From Acidobacteriota bacterium (GTDB lineage: Bacteria; Acidobacteriota; Terriglobia; Bryobacterales; Bryobacteraceae), in NCBI GenBank assembly GCA_018268935.1, contig JAFDVS010000027.1, positions 1 to 64,000 on the forward strand: 64,000 nucleotides of DNA. Reading direction: 5' to 3'. The first letter of the stretch is position 1. Each line of letters begins with the position of its first letter. The notes under the pieces are model-generated. The model saw only the letters and a list, made by a program, of their open reading frames with translations. It did no database searches and was not told the DNA's origin. Shown piece after piece: positions 53,836-62,696 of the stretch. Made by a program: the position numbers and the translations under genes.

Positions 53836-54777
53836 ATGCCGGGCATTGCTTCGCGCCTGTTGCTGCTTCTTGCCACTATGAATTGGAACTGGATGGAGAA
53901 AACACCCCTGCCGAAGGCGCAGGCCGGAGGCGCCGTTGCGCTGCTCAATGGCTCGATGGTGATTGCCGGTGGAACGAATTGGGAAAACGACGTCAAGCAC
54001 TGGCTTCGCGATGTGCAGGTCTACGACGTGCGCGCCGATCAGTGGCGGCAGGGACCCGTGTTGCCCGAGGCGCTGGGATACGGTCCTTACACGCAGTCCG
54101 CGGCGGGGCTTGAGATTTACGGCGGCAGCGATGGAGCGTCAACATCGCGGAAGATTTTTTCGCTAGACGCCGGGCTGAAGGCATGGAAGCAGACAGGGGA
54201 GACCCCCGCCGTCGTGCTCTTAGGGCACGCGGCGCGCGTGGGTGGCGCCGTGTATTTGCTCGGCGGCTGCGAGGATGTCGCCGATTTGACGCGCTGTACG
54301 GATGCCGTTTGGAAGCGCGCCGATGGCGGGAAGTGGGAGCGCGCGGGCAGCATTCCCAATGGTCCGCTGGCCCTGGCCGCGACCGCGGTTGTCGATGGGC
54401 GCATCTATCTGTTTGGCGGCTGCTCGATGCCCGGCGGAAAGCTGCGCAATCATTCCGAGGCTTGGATGTTTGATCCGGCCGGCGGCAAATGGAAGTCGCT
54501 CAAGGCGCTTCCCGCGGCCAACCGGGGAGTGACCGCGGTGGCCTCCGGTGGGCGGGTGTTTCTCTTTGGTGGCTACACCGAAGCCGGGTTCACCGCCGAT
54601 GTGTTGGCCTATGATCCGGCGCGAGACTCGTATGAAGCTCAGCCTGCAATGCCGCTGGCAACCGTGGGATTGCAGTTTGTGGAACAGGGCGGACGAATCT
54701 GGGGTGCCGGTGGAGAGCATAAGATGCGAGCTCGCTCAGCGCGAACGTTCACGGCGGCGCTGCCCTTGGGGCGATGA
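53836..54777 (+). CDS. Kelch-repeat beta-propeller protein
   Basis: A 313-residue protein with a short hydrophobic N-terminus. Kelch blades repeat as GGAVALLNGSMVIAGGTNW, AARVGGAVYLLGGCED, AATAVVDGRIYLFGGCS and AVASGGRVFLFGGYTE. It recalls NanM-type N-acetylneuraminate epimerases, which also are kelch propellers, but the active-site residues cannot be judged here. It diverges from the barrel gene with a 59-base gap and overlaps the next TPR gene by ATGA. Confidence 0.8.
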   Translation: MPGIASRLLLLLATMNWNWMEKTPLPKAQAGGAVALLNGSMVIAGGTNWENDVKHWLRDVQVYDVRADQWRQGPVLPEALGYGPYTQSAAGLEIYGGSDGASTSRKIFSLDAGLKAWKQTGETPAVVLLGHAARVGGAVYLLGGCEDVADLTRCTDAVWKRADGGKWERAGSIPNGPLALAATAVVDGRIYLFGGCSMPGGKLRNHSEAWMFDPAGGKWKSLKALPAANRGVTAVASGGRVFLFGGYTEAGFTADVLAYDPARDSYEAQPAMPLATVGLQFVEQGGRIWGAGGEHKMRARSARTFTAALPLGR

Positions 54778-55688
54778 TACATTCTGCCCTGATTTTGTTC
54801 TTTCTCTCGCAAGGCGCGGAGCCGCCCGAAGCGATGACTCTTGCGCGGCGGGCCTACGATGCCGCGCGCGGAGGGCGCCTGGAAGCGGCGGCGAAGGATC
54901 TGCAGGAGGCATCGCGCCTGGCGCCGAAGAATCCGCTTTACCGCTCAGCCCTCGGCGGGATCTACTTGAAGCAGAACAAGCCAGAAGAAGCCATCGCGGA
55001 GTTTCGCCGCGCCGTGGCTTTGGACGCGGGCAACTCGGCGCTGCGGGCCAATCTGGAGAAGCTCTCGCTTGATTACGGGGCTGTTCTGGCTAAGGCAGGA
55101 CGGTTCCGGTCGGGATTGCCACTGGCCCGGGAGACTGCGGCGCTGTTCCCCTCCTCGGCGCCTGCACATTTGATGTTGGGATTGTTTGAAACACGCAATC
55201 AGCAGAATGTTCGTGCCGTCGCGGCCTACCGCAAGGCGCTGGAACTCGATGCGGAATCCGCGGACGCCAGCGTTGGCCTCGGCATCGCACAGTCGAGCGC
55301 GGGAATGCTCAAGGAATCGCAGGCAACGTTTGAAGCCGGACTGAAGAAGTTTCCACAGGATGCGATGCACCGTCAGGCGTATGGCGTCTTGCTCGTCAAG
55401 TTGGCGGAAGCCGGGGCGGCCACACAGGACCAGGCGGTGAACATGTTGCGCGAGGCATTAAGAATGGACCCGCGGTTAGCGGAAGCCCATTATCAGCTGG
55501 GAAGCCTCGCCCTCGATCACGAAGATGTGGACGAAGCGCTGGCCGAGCTCTCCGCGGCACTGGGCAACGGGCTCGATGATTCGCGGCTCCACTACGCACT
55601 CGCACGGGCGTTGCGAAGGAAGGGAAGAGCCCAGGAGGCCGAAAAGCATCTGCAGCTCTTTCGCCAGCGGAAAGAGGCCGAGCATTGA
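54774..55688 (+). CDS. Exported TPR-repeat protein
   Basis: A 304-residue protein with a signal peptide (MIHSALILFFLSQGA) and seven to eight TPR units (NPLYRSALGGIYLKQNKPEEAIAEF, SADASVGLGIAQSSAGMLKES, AEAHYQLGSLALDHEDVDEAL). It is translationally coupled on both sides: ATGA with the kelch gene and a TTGA overlap with the ASPIC/UnbV gene. TPR proteins next to UnbV/CRTAC1-type proteins are a frequent pairing. Confidence 0.88.
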   Translation: MIHSALILFFLSQGAEPPEAMTLARRAYDAARGGRLEAAAKDLQEASRLAPKNPLYRSALGGIYLKQNKPEEAIAEFRRAVALDAGNSALRANLEKLSLDYGAVLAKAGRFRSGLPLARETAALFPSSAPAHLMLGLFETRNQQNVRAVAAYRKALELDAESADASVGLGIAQSSAGMLKESQATFEAGLKKFPQDAMHRQAYGVLLVKLAEAGAATQDQAVNMLREALRMDPRLAEAHYQLGSLALDHEDVDEALAELSAALGNGLDDSRLHYALARALRRKGRAQEAEKHLQLFRQRKEAEH

Positions 55689-57280
55689 TTGCACTGTCGT
55701 TGGCTTTCCTCATGATCTTCCGCGATATTGCCACGGAGGCGGGCATCCGCTGGCGGCACTTTAACGGCATGTCCCCCGACCGCTATCTGGTGGAATCGAC
55801 CACCGGCGGCGTGGCAATTCTCGATTTCGATGGCGATGGGCGCATGGATCTGCTCTTTGTCACCGGCGGCGAAACCCCACGCGGCAAATCGGCTGCTGGG
55901 CCCGTGCGGCACGCGCTCTATCGCAATCTCGGCGCGAACAAGTTCTCCGATGTGACTGCGCGCGCAGGGTTGGGCGCGACAAAGTTCTACGGGATGGGCG
56001 CCGCCGCAGCCGATTACGACAATGACGGCTTCCCCGACGTATATGTGTCTGGGTATCCCTCCGGAGCGTTGTTTCACAACAATGGCGATGGGACATTCAC
56101 CGATGTCACGGCCAAGGCCGGTGTGGCAAACGCCGGTGAGTGGGGCGCCTCCGCGGCGTGGTTCGATTTTGACCGCGATGGCCGCCTGGACCTGTTTGTG
56201 GCCAATTACGCGCAATTCTCCTTCGAAGACAAGAAGCGCTGCGAGTTCGAAGGCAAGCCCGTTTACTGCGCGCAGACAGCCTACCCAGGGCGCCCTTCGC
56301 GGTTGTATCGCAACAACGGGGATGGCACGTTCGCCGACGTGAGCGCGCCAAGTGGCGTGGCAGCATTGCCGGGTCGTGCGCTCGGCGTCGTGGCGATCGA
56401 CTACGACGACGATGGCTGGCAGGATCTGTTTGTAGCGCGCGATGCCTCGCCAAATCTCCTCCTGAAAAACAAAGGCGGCGGCACATTCACCGACGTAGCC
56501 CTGGAGGCGGAGATCGCCTTCAACCCCGATGGGATCGCGCGCGCCGGGATGGGCGTCGATGCCGGCGATCTCGATGGCGACGCCCGCCCCGATTTCGTCG
56601 TGACCAATTTCGATACGGAGTATCATGCGCTCTACCTCAACACGGGCCGGCTACCATTTCGCGAGGCGACAGTAGCCTCACGCCTGGCGCAATTCACAAG
56701 GCCGTACGTCGGTTGGGGCGTGCGCCTGTTGGATTACGACAACGACGGGGATCTGGATCTACTGATTGTCAACGGGCACCTGCACGAAATGATTGCGCAA
56801 TCGAACCGGGCGGTGTCCTATCGCGAACCCCCGCTATTACTCGCCAACGACGGGAAGGCGCGCTTCACTAGAGTGGATGCGGGGCCGGTGTTTACTGACG
56901 CTTATCTGGGGCGGGGCATGGCCACTGGCGATCTGGACAATGACGGATTCCCCGATGCGGTATTCATATCCGTAAACGATCCGCCGGTCGTCCTGCACAA
57001 CGAATCTCGTGGTGCGAACTGGCTGGGTGTACAGTTGCGCGGCACTGCGTCCAACCGCGATGCGATCGGAGCGCGGTTGACGCTGCGCGAAGGCGGCCGG
57101 ACATGGACGCGCTGGATTACGGGCGGCGGGAGTTTTCTCGCCTCGCATGACCGGCGGGTTGTCTTTGGGGGAGCGGGCGAAGCGAGTACGCTGGAGATTC
57201 GCTGGCCGAGCGGCCGGGTGCAGAATGTCACCGGACTGCGCGCCGGGCGGTATCAGGAGATAGTCGAACCAAAGGAATAG
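55685..57280 (+). CDS. FG-GAP/ASPIC-UnbV (CRTAC1-like) exported protein
   Basis: A 531-residue protein. The best start is the TTG that overlaps the TPR stop; an ATG nine codons on is possible but would shorten the hydrophobic leader. Repeats with calcium loops are clear: LDFDGDGRMDLLFV, ADYDNDGFPDVYVSG, FDFDRDGRLDLFVAN, DYDNDGDLDLLIVNG. The C-terminal ASPIC/UnbV domain has GANWLGVQLRGTASNRDAIGA and ASTLEIRWPSGR. It is a secreted calcium-binding propeller, possibly a carbohydrate or protein receptor. Confidence 0.92.
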   Translation: MIALSLAFLMIFRDIATEAGIRWRHFNGMSPDRYLVESTTGGVAILDFDGDGRMDLLFVTGGETPRGKSAAGPVRHALYRNLGANKFSDVTARAGLGATKFYGMGAAAADYDNDGFPDVYVSGYPSGALFHNNGDGTFTDVTAKAGVANAGEWGASAAWFDFDRDGRLDLFVANYAQFSFEDKKRCEFEGKPVYCAQTAYPGRPSRLYRNNGDGTFADVSAPSGVAALPGRALGVVAIDYDDDGWQDLFVARDASPNLLLKNKGGGTFTDVALEAEIAFNPDGIARAGMGVDAGDLDGDARPDFVVTNFDTEYHALYLNTGRLPFREATVASRLAQFTRPYVGWGVRLLDYDNDGDLDLLIVNGHLHEMIAQSNRAVSYREPPLLLANDGKARFTRVDAGPVFTDAYLGRGMATGDLDNDGFPDAVFISVNDPPVVLHNESRGANWLGVQLRGTASNRDAIGARLTLREGGRTWTRWITGGGSFLASHDRRVVFGGAGEASTLEIRWPSGRVQNVTGLRAGRYQEIVEPKE

Positions 57281-57286
57281 AAGACA

Positions 57287-58201
57287 GTGTCTACACGATA
57301 TCCACAAGCCATATTGATCAGTTGCGAGATTCCCTGGGATGATCAGGAGAATCTGCTGGAAGATGCGTTTCGCGCGCAGGTGCGCCACGCACTGGCCGCG
57401 GGCTTTCGCCATGTCTACACGTTCGGCACCGCCGGCGAAGGATACGCGGTGGATCTGCCCCGCTTCACCCGCATCGCGGAAGTGTTTCGCGAAGAGACGC
57501 GTGTGGAAGGCGTGCGCGCGCAGATCGGCGTGATTGCGCTCTCGACCGCGCAGTTCCGTGAGCGCCTGCGGATCGCCTATGACATCGGCTTCCGCGAGTT
57601 TCAGATTTCGCTGCCTTCCTGGGGTGTGTTGAACGATACCGAGATGCTGCGGTTCTTCGTCGATGTCTGTGGCACATTCCCTGATGCGCAGTTTCTCCAC
57701 TACAACCTGATGCGGACCAAGCGCCTGTTAACCGGCGCCGACTATCGCCGTATCGCTGACGAAGTACCAAACCTGGTGGCGACGAAGAACACGGGAACCA
57801 CCGTTTACACCACGATGGAGTTATTGGGGAATGCAGGCGATTTGCAGCATTTCATGGGGGAGGCGATGTTTCCCATCGGGTGCCTCCATGGGGAATGTTC
57901 GTTGTTGTCGAGCTTCGGCCCGCTGTTCCCGCGGCGTACGCTGCAACTGTTTGAGTACGGCGTGACGAAGCAATGGGACAAGCTGTTTCCCTATCAGGCG
58001 GAGTATCTGAAGGGTGTGGAGGAAGTGATTGCGCCGCTGCGGCGGCAGGCATTGATTGATGGGGCATATGACAAGGCCTTGGTAAAACTGGCGGGCGTCG
58101 AGATGCCGTTGCGCCTGTTGTCTCCCTATCAGGGGTTCAGTGAAGCAATCTTCGAGGAATGCAAGAGCATTCTGCATGCTAAGTATCAGGACTGGCTATG
58201 A
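57287..58201 (+). CDS. DapA/NanA-family aldolase
   Basis: A 304-residue enzyme starting at GTG. Signature GTAGEGYAVD corresponds to the GxxGE loop, HYNLMRTKR supplies the conserved Tyr, and the Schiff-base Lys lies in VATKNTGT. Members include dihydrodipicolinate synthase, N-acetylneuraminate lyase and 2-keto-3-deoxygluconate aldolase. The dehydratase and lyase genes that follow favour a 2-keto-3-deoxy sugar acid as substrate. It overlaps the dehydratase gene by ATGA. Confidence 0.88.
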   Translation: MSTRYPQAILISCEIPWDDQENLLEDAFRAQVRHALAAGFRHVYTFGTAGEGYAVDLPRFTRIAEVFREETRVEGVRAQIGVIALSTAQFRERLRIAYDIGFREFQISLPSWGVLNDTEMLRFFVDVCGTFPDAQFLHYNLMRTKRLLTGADYRRIADEVPNLVATKNTGTTVYTTMELLGNAGDLQHFMGEAMFPIGCLHGECSLLSSFGPLFPRRTLQLFEYGVTKQWDKLFPYQAEYLKGVEEVIAPLRRQALIDGAYDKALVKLAGVEMPLRLLSPYQGFSEAIFEECKSILHAKYQDWL

Positions 58202-59409
58202 ACATTACTTCGGTCACCACTACCCTGCTCACAGGGCCATCCACCAACGACCGCTTCCTGCGCGAAGCGCGGCGCCTCCGCTCGGCGGCCTTCATCGAGA
58301 TTCATACCGATGCAGGATTGACCGGGATCGGAGAAACCTATGCGGGCTATTTCTGCCCGGAAGTGATCCCTCCCCTCGTCGACTTCTTCGCACCGATTCT
58401 CATCGGCAGCGATGCTTCCATTCCCGAACTCTATGACCGGATGGTGAAGTGCGGGAATTACTGGAATCGCGTCGGACTCGGCGCCGCGGTAATCAATGGC
58501 ATCGAGGCCGCGCTGTGGGACTTGAAGGGCAAGCAGGAGCAGGTGCCGGTGTACGAATTGCTCGGCGGCGCGAAGCACGTGAAGCTACCCGCCTATGCCA
58601 CCGGTGGGCCGTCGAATTATCCCCTGGAGCGCCTGGCGGAGAAAGCAGACTACTACTTTTCGCTCGGGTTCACCGGGTTCAAAGTAGCCACCGGCAGTTA
58701 CACGCCCGGTGAGGGCTGGTATTCCCCCACTGAACCCGCAGAGGCCGCCGATTTTGAGGGACGCAAACTCGAATTCCTCCGCCGCCATTGCGGTCAGTCG
58801 GCCAACATCATGCTCGATGGCCACATGGGCAACAGCGTGGGGAAGACCTGGAATCTGGAAACCGCGCTCGCTGTATGTAAGGCCGTGGAGCCCTACGGCC
58901 TGTTCTTCTTCGAAGAGCCGCTCCACTACACGGATCCATGGAGCTACTCCGAACTGTGTAAGGCGACCGGGGTGCCGATCGCCGGTGGGGAATGCTTGAC
59001 CGCGATGTATGAGTGGCGTGTATTTGCTGAGCGCGATGCCTTCGATATCGGTCAGCCGGATGCTTCCTTCACCGGCGGACTGAGTGAATTCCTGCGAGTG
59101 GCCGAGATGCTGCATGCCCGCGGCAAGGGTGTGGCCACGCATGCTTGGGGCGCGGCCGGGTCCCTCATGCAGAACGTCCACTGCGGGTTTGCCGCGCCGA
59201 ATACCCGGATTCTGGAAGTGGCCCCGGATTATGCGGGGTTGCATGCCGATCTGCTGGACGGTTCATTTGTGATGAAGGACGGCTACGTACTGCCGCCAGA
59301 CCGCCCGGGGATGGGAATTGTGCTGACCGATGAGATAAAAGCACGGTATCCGTTCCAGCCAGGGTCGGGCGAGTTCAACAGCGTGCCCGGCAAAATACTG
59401 CGGGATTAG
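58198..59409 (+). CDS. Enolase-superfamily sugar-acid dehydratase (mandelate racemase-like)
   Basis: A 403-residue enzyme. The capping domain is at the N-terminus. The barrel shows a Lys in TGFKVATGSY, metal ligands Asp in IMLDGHMG, Glu in FFFEEPLHY and Glu in AGGECLT, then DIGQPDASFTGG and the His in VATHAWG. This fits acid-sugar dehydratases such as galactonate or gluconate types, which form 2-keto-3-deoxy acids for the aldolase encoded just upstream. The exact sugar is unknown. Confidence 0.9.
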   Translation: MNITSVTTTLLTGPSTNDRFLREARRLRSAAFIEIHTDAGLTGIGETYAGYFCPEVIPPLVDFFAPILIGSDASIPELYDRMVKCGNYWNRVGLGAAVINGIEAALWDLKGKQEQVPVYELLGGAKHVKLPAYATGGPSNYPLERLAEKADYYFSLGFTGFKVATGSYTPGEGWYSPTEPAEAADFEGRKLEFLRRHCGQSANIMLDGHMGNSVGKTWNLETALAVCKAVEPYGLFFFEEPLHYTDPWSYSELCKATGVPIAGGECLTAMYEWRVFAERDAFDIGQPDASFTGGLSEFLRVAEMLHARGKGVATHAWGAAGSLMQNVHCGFAAPNTRILEVAPDYAGLHADLLDGSFVMKDGYVLPPDRPGMGIVLTDEIKARYPFQPGSGEFNSVPGKILRD

Positions 59410-59412
59410 CCG

Positions 59413-60426
59413 ATGCCGCATATTCTCATTGATGTCGCTGTGCATCAGCCCACCCTGGCTCAAATAAGCGAAATCGCCGGCTTAACCGTGGACCGCGTGG
59501 ACCCGCCTGAGGAGCGTGCTCGCGAACTGCCGGAACAGCAAATACAGGAAGCCGAGATCCTGTTTTGTACATTTCCGCCCACAAATGTTTCAGCCATGAA
59601 GAAGCTGCGGTGGATCCACATCGCCTCAGTGGGCTACGCGCAACTCTTCGGCCTGGGGTTGCCGGAGAAGGGAATTGCGGCCACCAACGCGCGCGGCTGT
59701 TTCGACGCTCCCATCGGCGAGTGGAACATGGCAATGATGGTGAACCTGGCCCGGGATCTGCGCGGCATGATCCGGAATCAGGATGCCGCCGTGTGGGACC
59801 GCGGCGCACGCTTCCAGCGCGAGATTCGCGGTTTGACCGTGGGCATTTGGGGATATGGCGGAATCGGCGGGGAAACGGCGCGGCTGGCACGCGCTCTAGG
59901 CATGCGCGTCTTCGTGCAGACGCGCCACGGAGTAGCGCGGCGCGACAACATCTACGCCGTGCCGGGCACAGGGGATGCCGACGGCATCTGTCCGCACCGC
60001 GTCTTTCGTGCCGGCGAGGAACTGCAGTTCCTCAAAGAGCTTGATTTCCTCATTGTCGCTATGCCGCTCACGCCGGCCACCGAAGGATTGATCGGCGAGC
60101 GCGAATTGAAAGCCTTGCCGCGTCACGCGTGTGTGCTGAATCCGGCGCGCGGTCCCATCATCCAGCAGCAGGCTCTGCTGCGCGCGTTGGACGAAGGCTG
60201 GATCGCCGCCGCCGCGCTCGACACGCACTATGCCTATCCTCTTCCGCCGGAACATCCGCTCTGGCGCTATCCCAACGTGATTCTCACTCCGCATATCTCA
60301 GGATCCTCGTTGAGCCCCCATTTCTCGGCCCGCCTGTGGGACATTTTCCGGCTCAACCTGCAACGGCTGGCGAACGGCCAGCCCTTACTCAACCAACTGA
60401 CCGCGGCGCAACTGGCGGGGCTATGA
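59413..60426 (+). CDS. D-isomer-specific 2-hydroxyacid dehydrogenase family protein
   Basis: A 337-residue protein starting 3 bases after the dehydratase gene. The NAD motif is VGIWGYGGIGGETAR. The catalytic Arg is in NPARGPI and the His in LTPHISGSS. The usual Glu of the DVFE/DTYE segment is not present: the aligned residues are LDTHYAYPLPPEHP, with Tyr at the Glu position. It may therefore act slowly or on an unusual substrate. In this operon it could reduce or oxidise a keto acid released from the sugar. Confidence 0.87.
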   Translation: MPHILIDVAVHQPTLAQISEIAGLTVDRVDPPEERARELPEQQIQEAEILFCTFPPTNVSAMKKLRWIHIASVGYAQLFGLGLPEKGIAATNARGCFDAPIGEWNMAMMVNLARDLRGMIRNQDAAVWDRGARFQREIRGLTVGIWGYGGIGGETARLARALGMRVFVQTRHGVARRDNIYAVPGTGDADGICPHRVFRAGEELQFLKELDFLIVAMPLTPATEGLIGERELKALPRHACVLNPARGPIIQQQALLRALDEGWIAAAALDTHYAYPLPPEHPLWRYPNVILTPHISGSSLSPHFSARLWDIFRLNLQRLANGQPLLNQLTAAQLAGL

Positions 60427-60438
60427 TGGCAGTGCGGG

Positions 60439-62679
60439 ATGAAACGTGTACTGATCCTCGTGCTGGCGGCCGTTGCGCTGCACGGCGGCGAGTTTGACGA
60501 TTTGCGCCTCCGCTGGCGCAATACGTTGACGGGCGGAGAAGCCGATCTGTCCTTGCCTCAGGTGCGGGCGCGGCTGGCTTCAATTGAGTCCACAGCACGC
60601 GCCTATTGGGACCGGATCGACAAGAATACCGAGCGGCGCGTCCTCTGGCCCGATTTGGCCGGCACAACCGATTCGGGCGATATTACTGGCAATTTCCGGC
60701 GAATCTACGACATGTCCTTGGCTTGGGCCACGCCAGGGCAGCGGTTGTATGGAAATGCAGAACTGCTGGCCACGGTGCGTTCTGCGCTCGATTGGATGGA
60801 GGCCAACCGCTACCACGCGCGCGTGACCAACAAGTACGACAACTGGTGGCACTGGGAGATTGGCTCGCCGATCGAACTCGGCAATACGTTGACGTTATTG
60901 CAGGATGCGCTTACCCCGGATGAAATCGCCCGGCAGGCCGCCGCCATCGACCGCTTTGTCGGCGATCCGCGGATCATGGTGAGGAGCACCGTCAGCACCG
61001 GCGCCAACCGCGTGTGGAAATGCAAAGCCGCCATGCTACGCGCCATCGCCGTGCGCGACGAAGCCAAAATGAAACTGTCGAGCGACGCCCTGGAGCCGGT
61101 GTTTGCCTATGTGACTGCGGGCGATGGCTTCTACCAGGATGGTTCGTTCATCCAGCACGCGCGTCATCCCTACACCGGCGGCTACGGGAAAGCGCTGCTG
61201 GCCGACATCGCCGATCTTCTGTACCTGTTGACCGGATCGCGCTGGGAATTCCGTGGCGCGGGCCGTGACAATTTGTATCGCTGGGTGTTTGAGGCTTTTC
61301 AACCCCTTGTCTATCGCGGGGCGATGATGGACATGGTCCGCGGGCGCGAAGTGTCGCGGTCCGGATCCACGGATCACGCAGTAGGACATTCCACGGCGGC
61401 GGCGGTATTGCGCGTGGCGCAGTTCGCACCGCCCGGTATCGCCGCTTCGATGCGGGCGATGGTCAAGGAATGGTACCTGTCGGATACGTCCCGCGATTGG
61501 GCCACCGGCCGCACCATCGAAGAGATCATGGCGATTCGCCGGCTGCTTTCCGACGCCGGCGTGCCGCGCCGCGGCGAGGGGATCGGCTCGTGGGTATTCG
61601 CGGGCATGGACCGCATTGTCCACCGGCGGCATGGATGGGCCTTCGGCATAGCGATGCATTCTTCTCGCGTATATAACTACGAAAGCATCAACCGCGAGAA
61701 TCTGCGTGCGTGGCATACAGCCGACGGAATGACGTTTCTCTACAACAGCGACTTGACGCAGTTCTCCGATCAGTACTGGCCAACCGTAGATCCGCAGCGG
61801 CTGCCGGGGACCACGGTGATCGCCGGGTCAACGCCACGGCAGAGCCAGTTCGGCGGGAGTGATATCGCGGGCGGAGTAACCGTGAATGGATTCACCGCCG
61901 CAATGATGCACCTGCGTACCGAGGCACTGCAAGCGAAAAAATCGTGGTTCCTTTTTGACAACGAAGTAGTGGCGGTGGGATCGGATATCCGCGCCGCGGA
62001 GGGAACCGCGAATGTCCAGACGATTGTTGAGAACCGACTCATTCACGGCCAGCCGTCCTTTTCCCGCGGAGAGGACGGGGGCTGGGCGCACCTGGCGCAA
62101 GGCGAAATCGGGTATGTCTTTCCCGCCTCGAAGGAGTGGAAGCAGTCGCGAGAGAACCGCGCCGGCGCCTGGAGTCTGATCAACACCGCCGGATCGGCGG
62201 CGAATGTAACCCGGCAGTATCAGACCCTGTGGTTCGATCACAGACCGTCGCCTGCCGGCGCATCCTATGTATACGCGCTGCTTCCAGGAGCAAGCCGCAT
62301 TGAAACCGAAGCCTACGCCGCAGGGCCGAACTTCCGCGTGTTGGAGAAGAGCGCAACGGCGCACGCAGTGGTGGAAGACTGGCTGGGGATCCGGGCCGTG
62401 ACGTTTTGGCAAAACGACACGCACACCGCGGCCGGCATCACCAGTGACCGTGTGGCCGCGGTGCTTGTGCAGTTAGCCGGCGGCGCGCTCTCCATCGGAA
62501 TAGCTGATCCGTCTCAGTCCAGTGCGGAAATTCATCTCGAGGTGGAGGGCGCTGTGGGCGCAGTGCTGGACAAGGACGAAGCGGTGACCGTGGTGCAGAC
62601 TGCCCCATCGTTGAAGCTGGCCGTACGCACCCAAGCAGCCCGAGGACGCACCTTACAGGCGAAGTTTCAGGTGCACTGA
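60439..62679 (+). CDS. Polysaccharide lyase family 8 (hyaluronate/chondroitin/xanthan lyase type)
   Basis: A 746-residue secreted enzyme with a signal peptide (MKRVLILVLAAVALHGG). The helical domain holds WWHWEIGSPIELGNTLTLL, TGANRVWKCKAA with the catalytic Asn, and DGSFIQHARHPYTGGYGKAL with the His and Tyr pair; MVRGREVSRSG carries the Arg. Beta-sandwich domains follow (RENLRAWHTADGMTFLYNSD). PL8 enzymes split uronic-acid polymers by elimination. The sugar-acid genes just upstream suit the products. Confidence 0.93.
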   Translation: MKRVLILVLAAVALHGGEFDDLRLRWRNTLTGGEADLSLPQVRARLASIESTARAYWDRIDKNTERRVLWPDLAGTTDSGDITGNFRRIYDMSLAWATPGQRLYGNAELLATVRSALDWMEANRYHARVTNKYDNWWHWEIGSPIELGNTLTLLQDALTPDEIARQAAAIDRFVGDPRIMVRSTVSTGANRVWKCKAAMLRAIAVRDEAKMKLSSDALEPVFAYVTAGDGFYQDGSFIQHARHPYTGGYGKALLADIADLLYLLTGSRWEFRGAGRDNLYRWVFEAFQPLVYRGAMMDMVRGREVSRSGSTDHAVGHSTAAAVLRVAQFAPPGIAASMRAMVKEWYLSDTSRDWATGRTIEEIMAIRRLLSDAGVPRRGEGIGSWVFAGMDRIVHRRHGWAFGIAMHSSRVYNYESINRENLRAWHTADGMTFLYNSDLTQFSDQYWPTVDPQRLPGTTVIAGSTPRQSQFGGSDIAGGVTVNGFTAAMMHLRTEALQAKKSWFLFDNEVVAVGSDIRAAEGTANVQTIVENRLIHGQPSFSRGEDGGWAHLAQGEIGYVFPASKEWKQSRENRAGAWSLINTAGSAANVTRQYQTLWFDHRPSPAGASYVYALLPGASRIETEAYAAGPNFRVLEKSATAHAVVEDWLGIRAVTFWQNDTHTAAGITSDRVAAVLVQLAGGALSIGIADPSQSSAEIHLEVEGAVGAVLDKDEAVTVVQTAPSLKLAVRTQAARGRTLQAKFQVH

Positions 62680-62696
62680 AGCCGCGACGTGTCATA

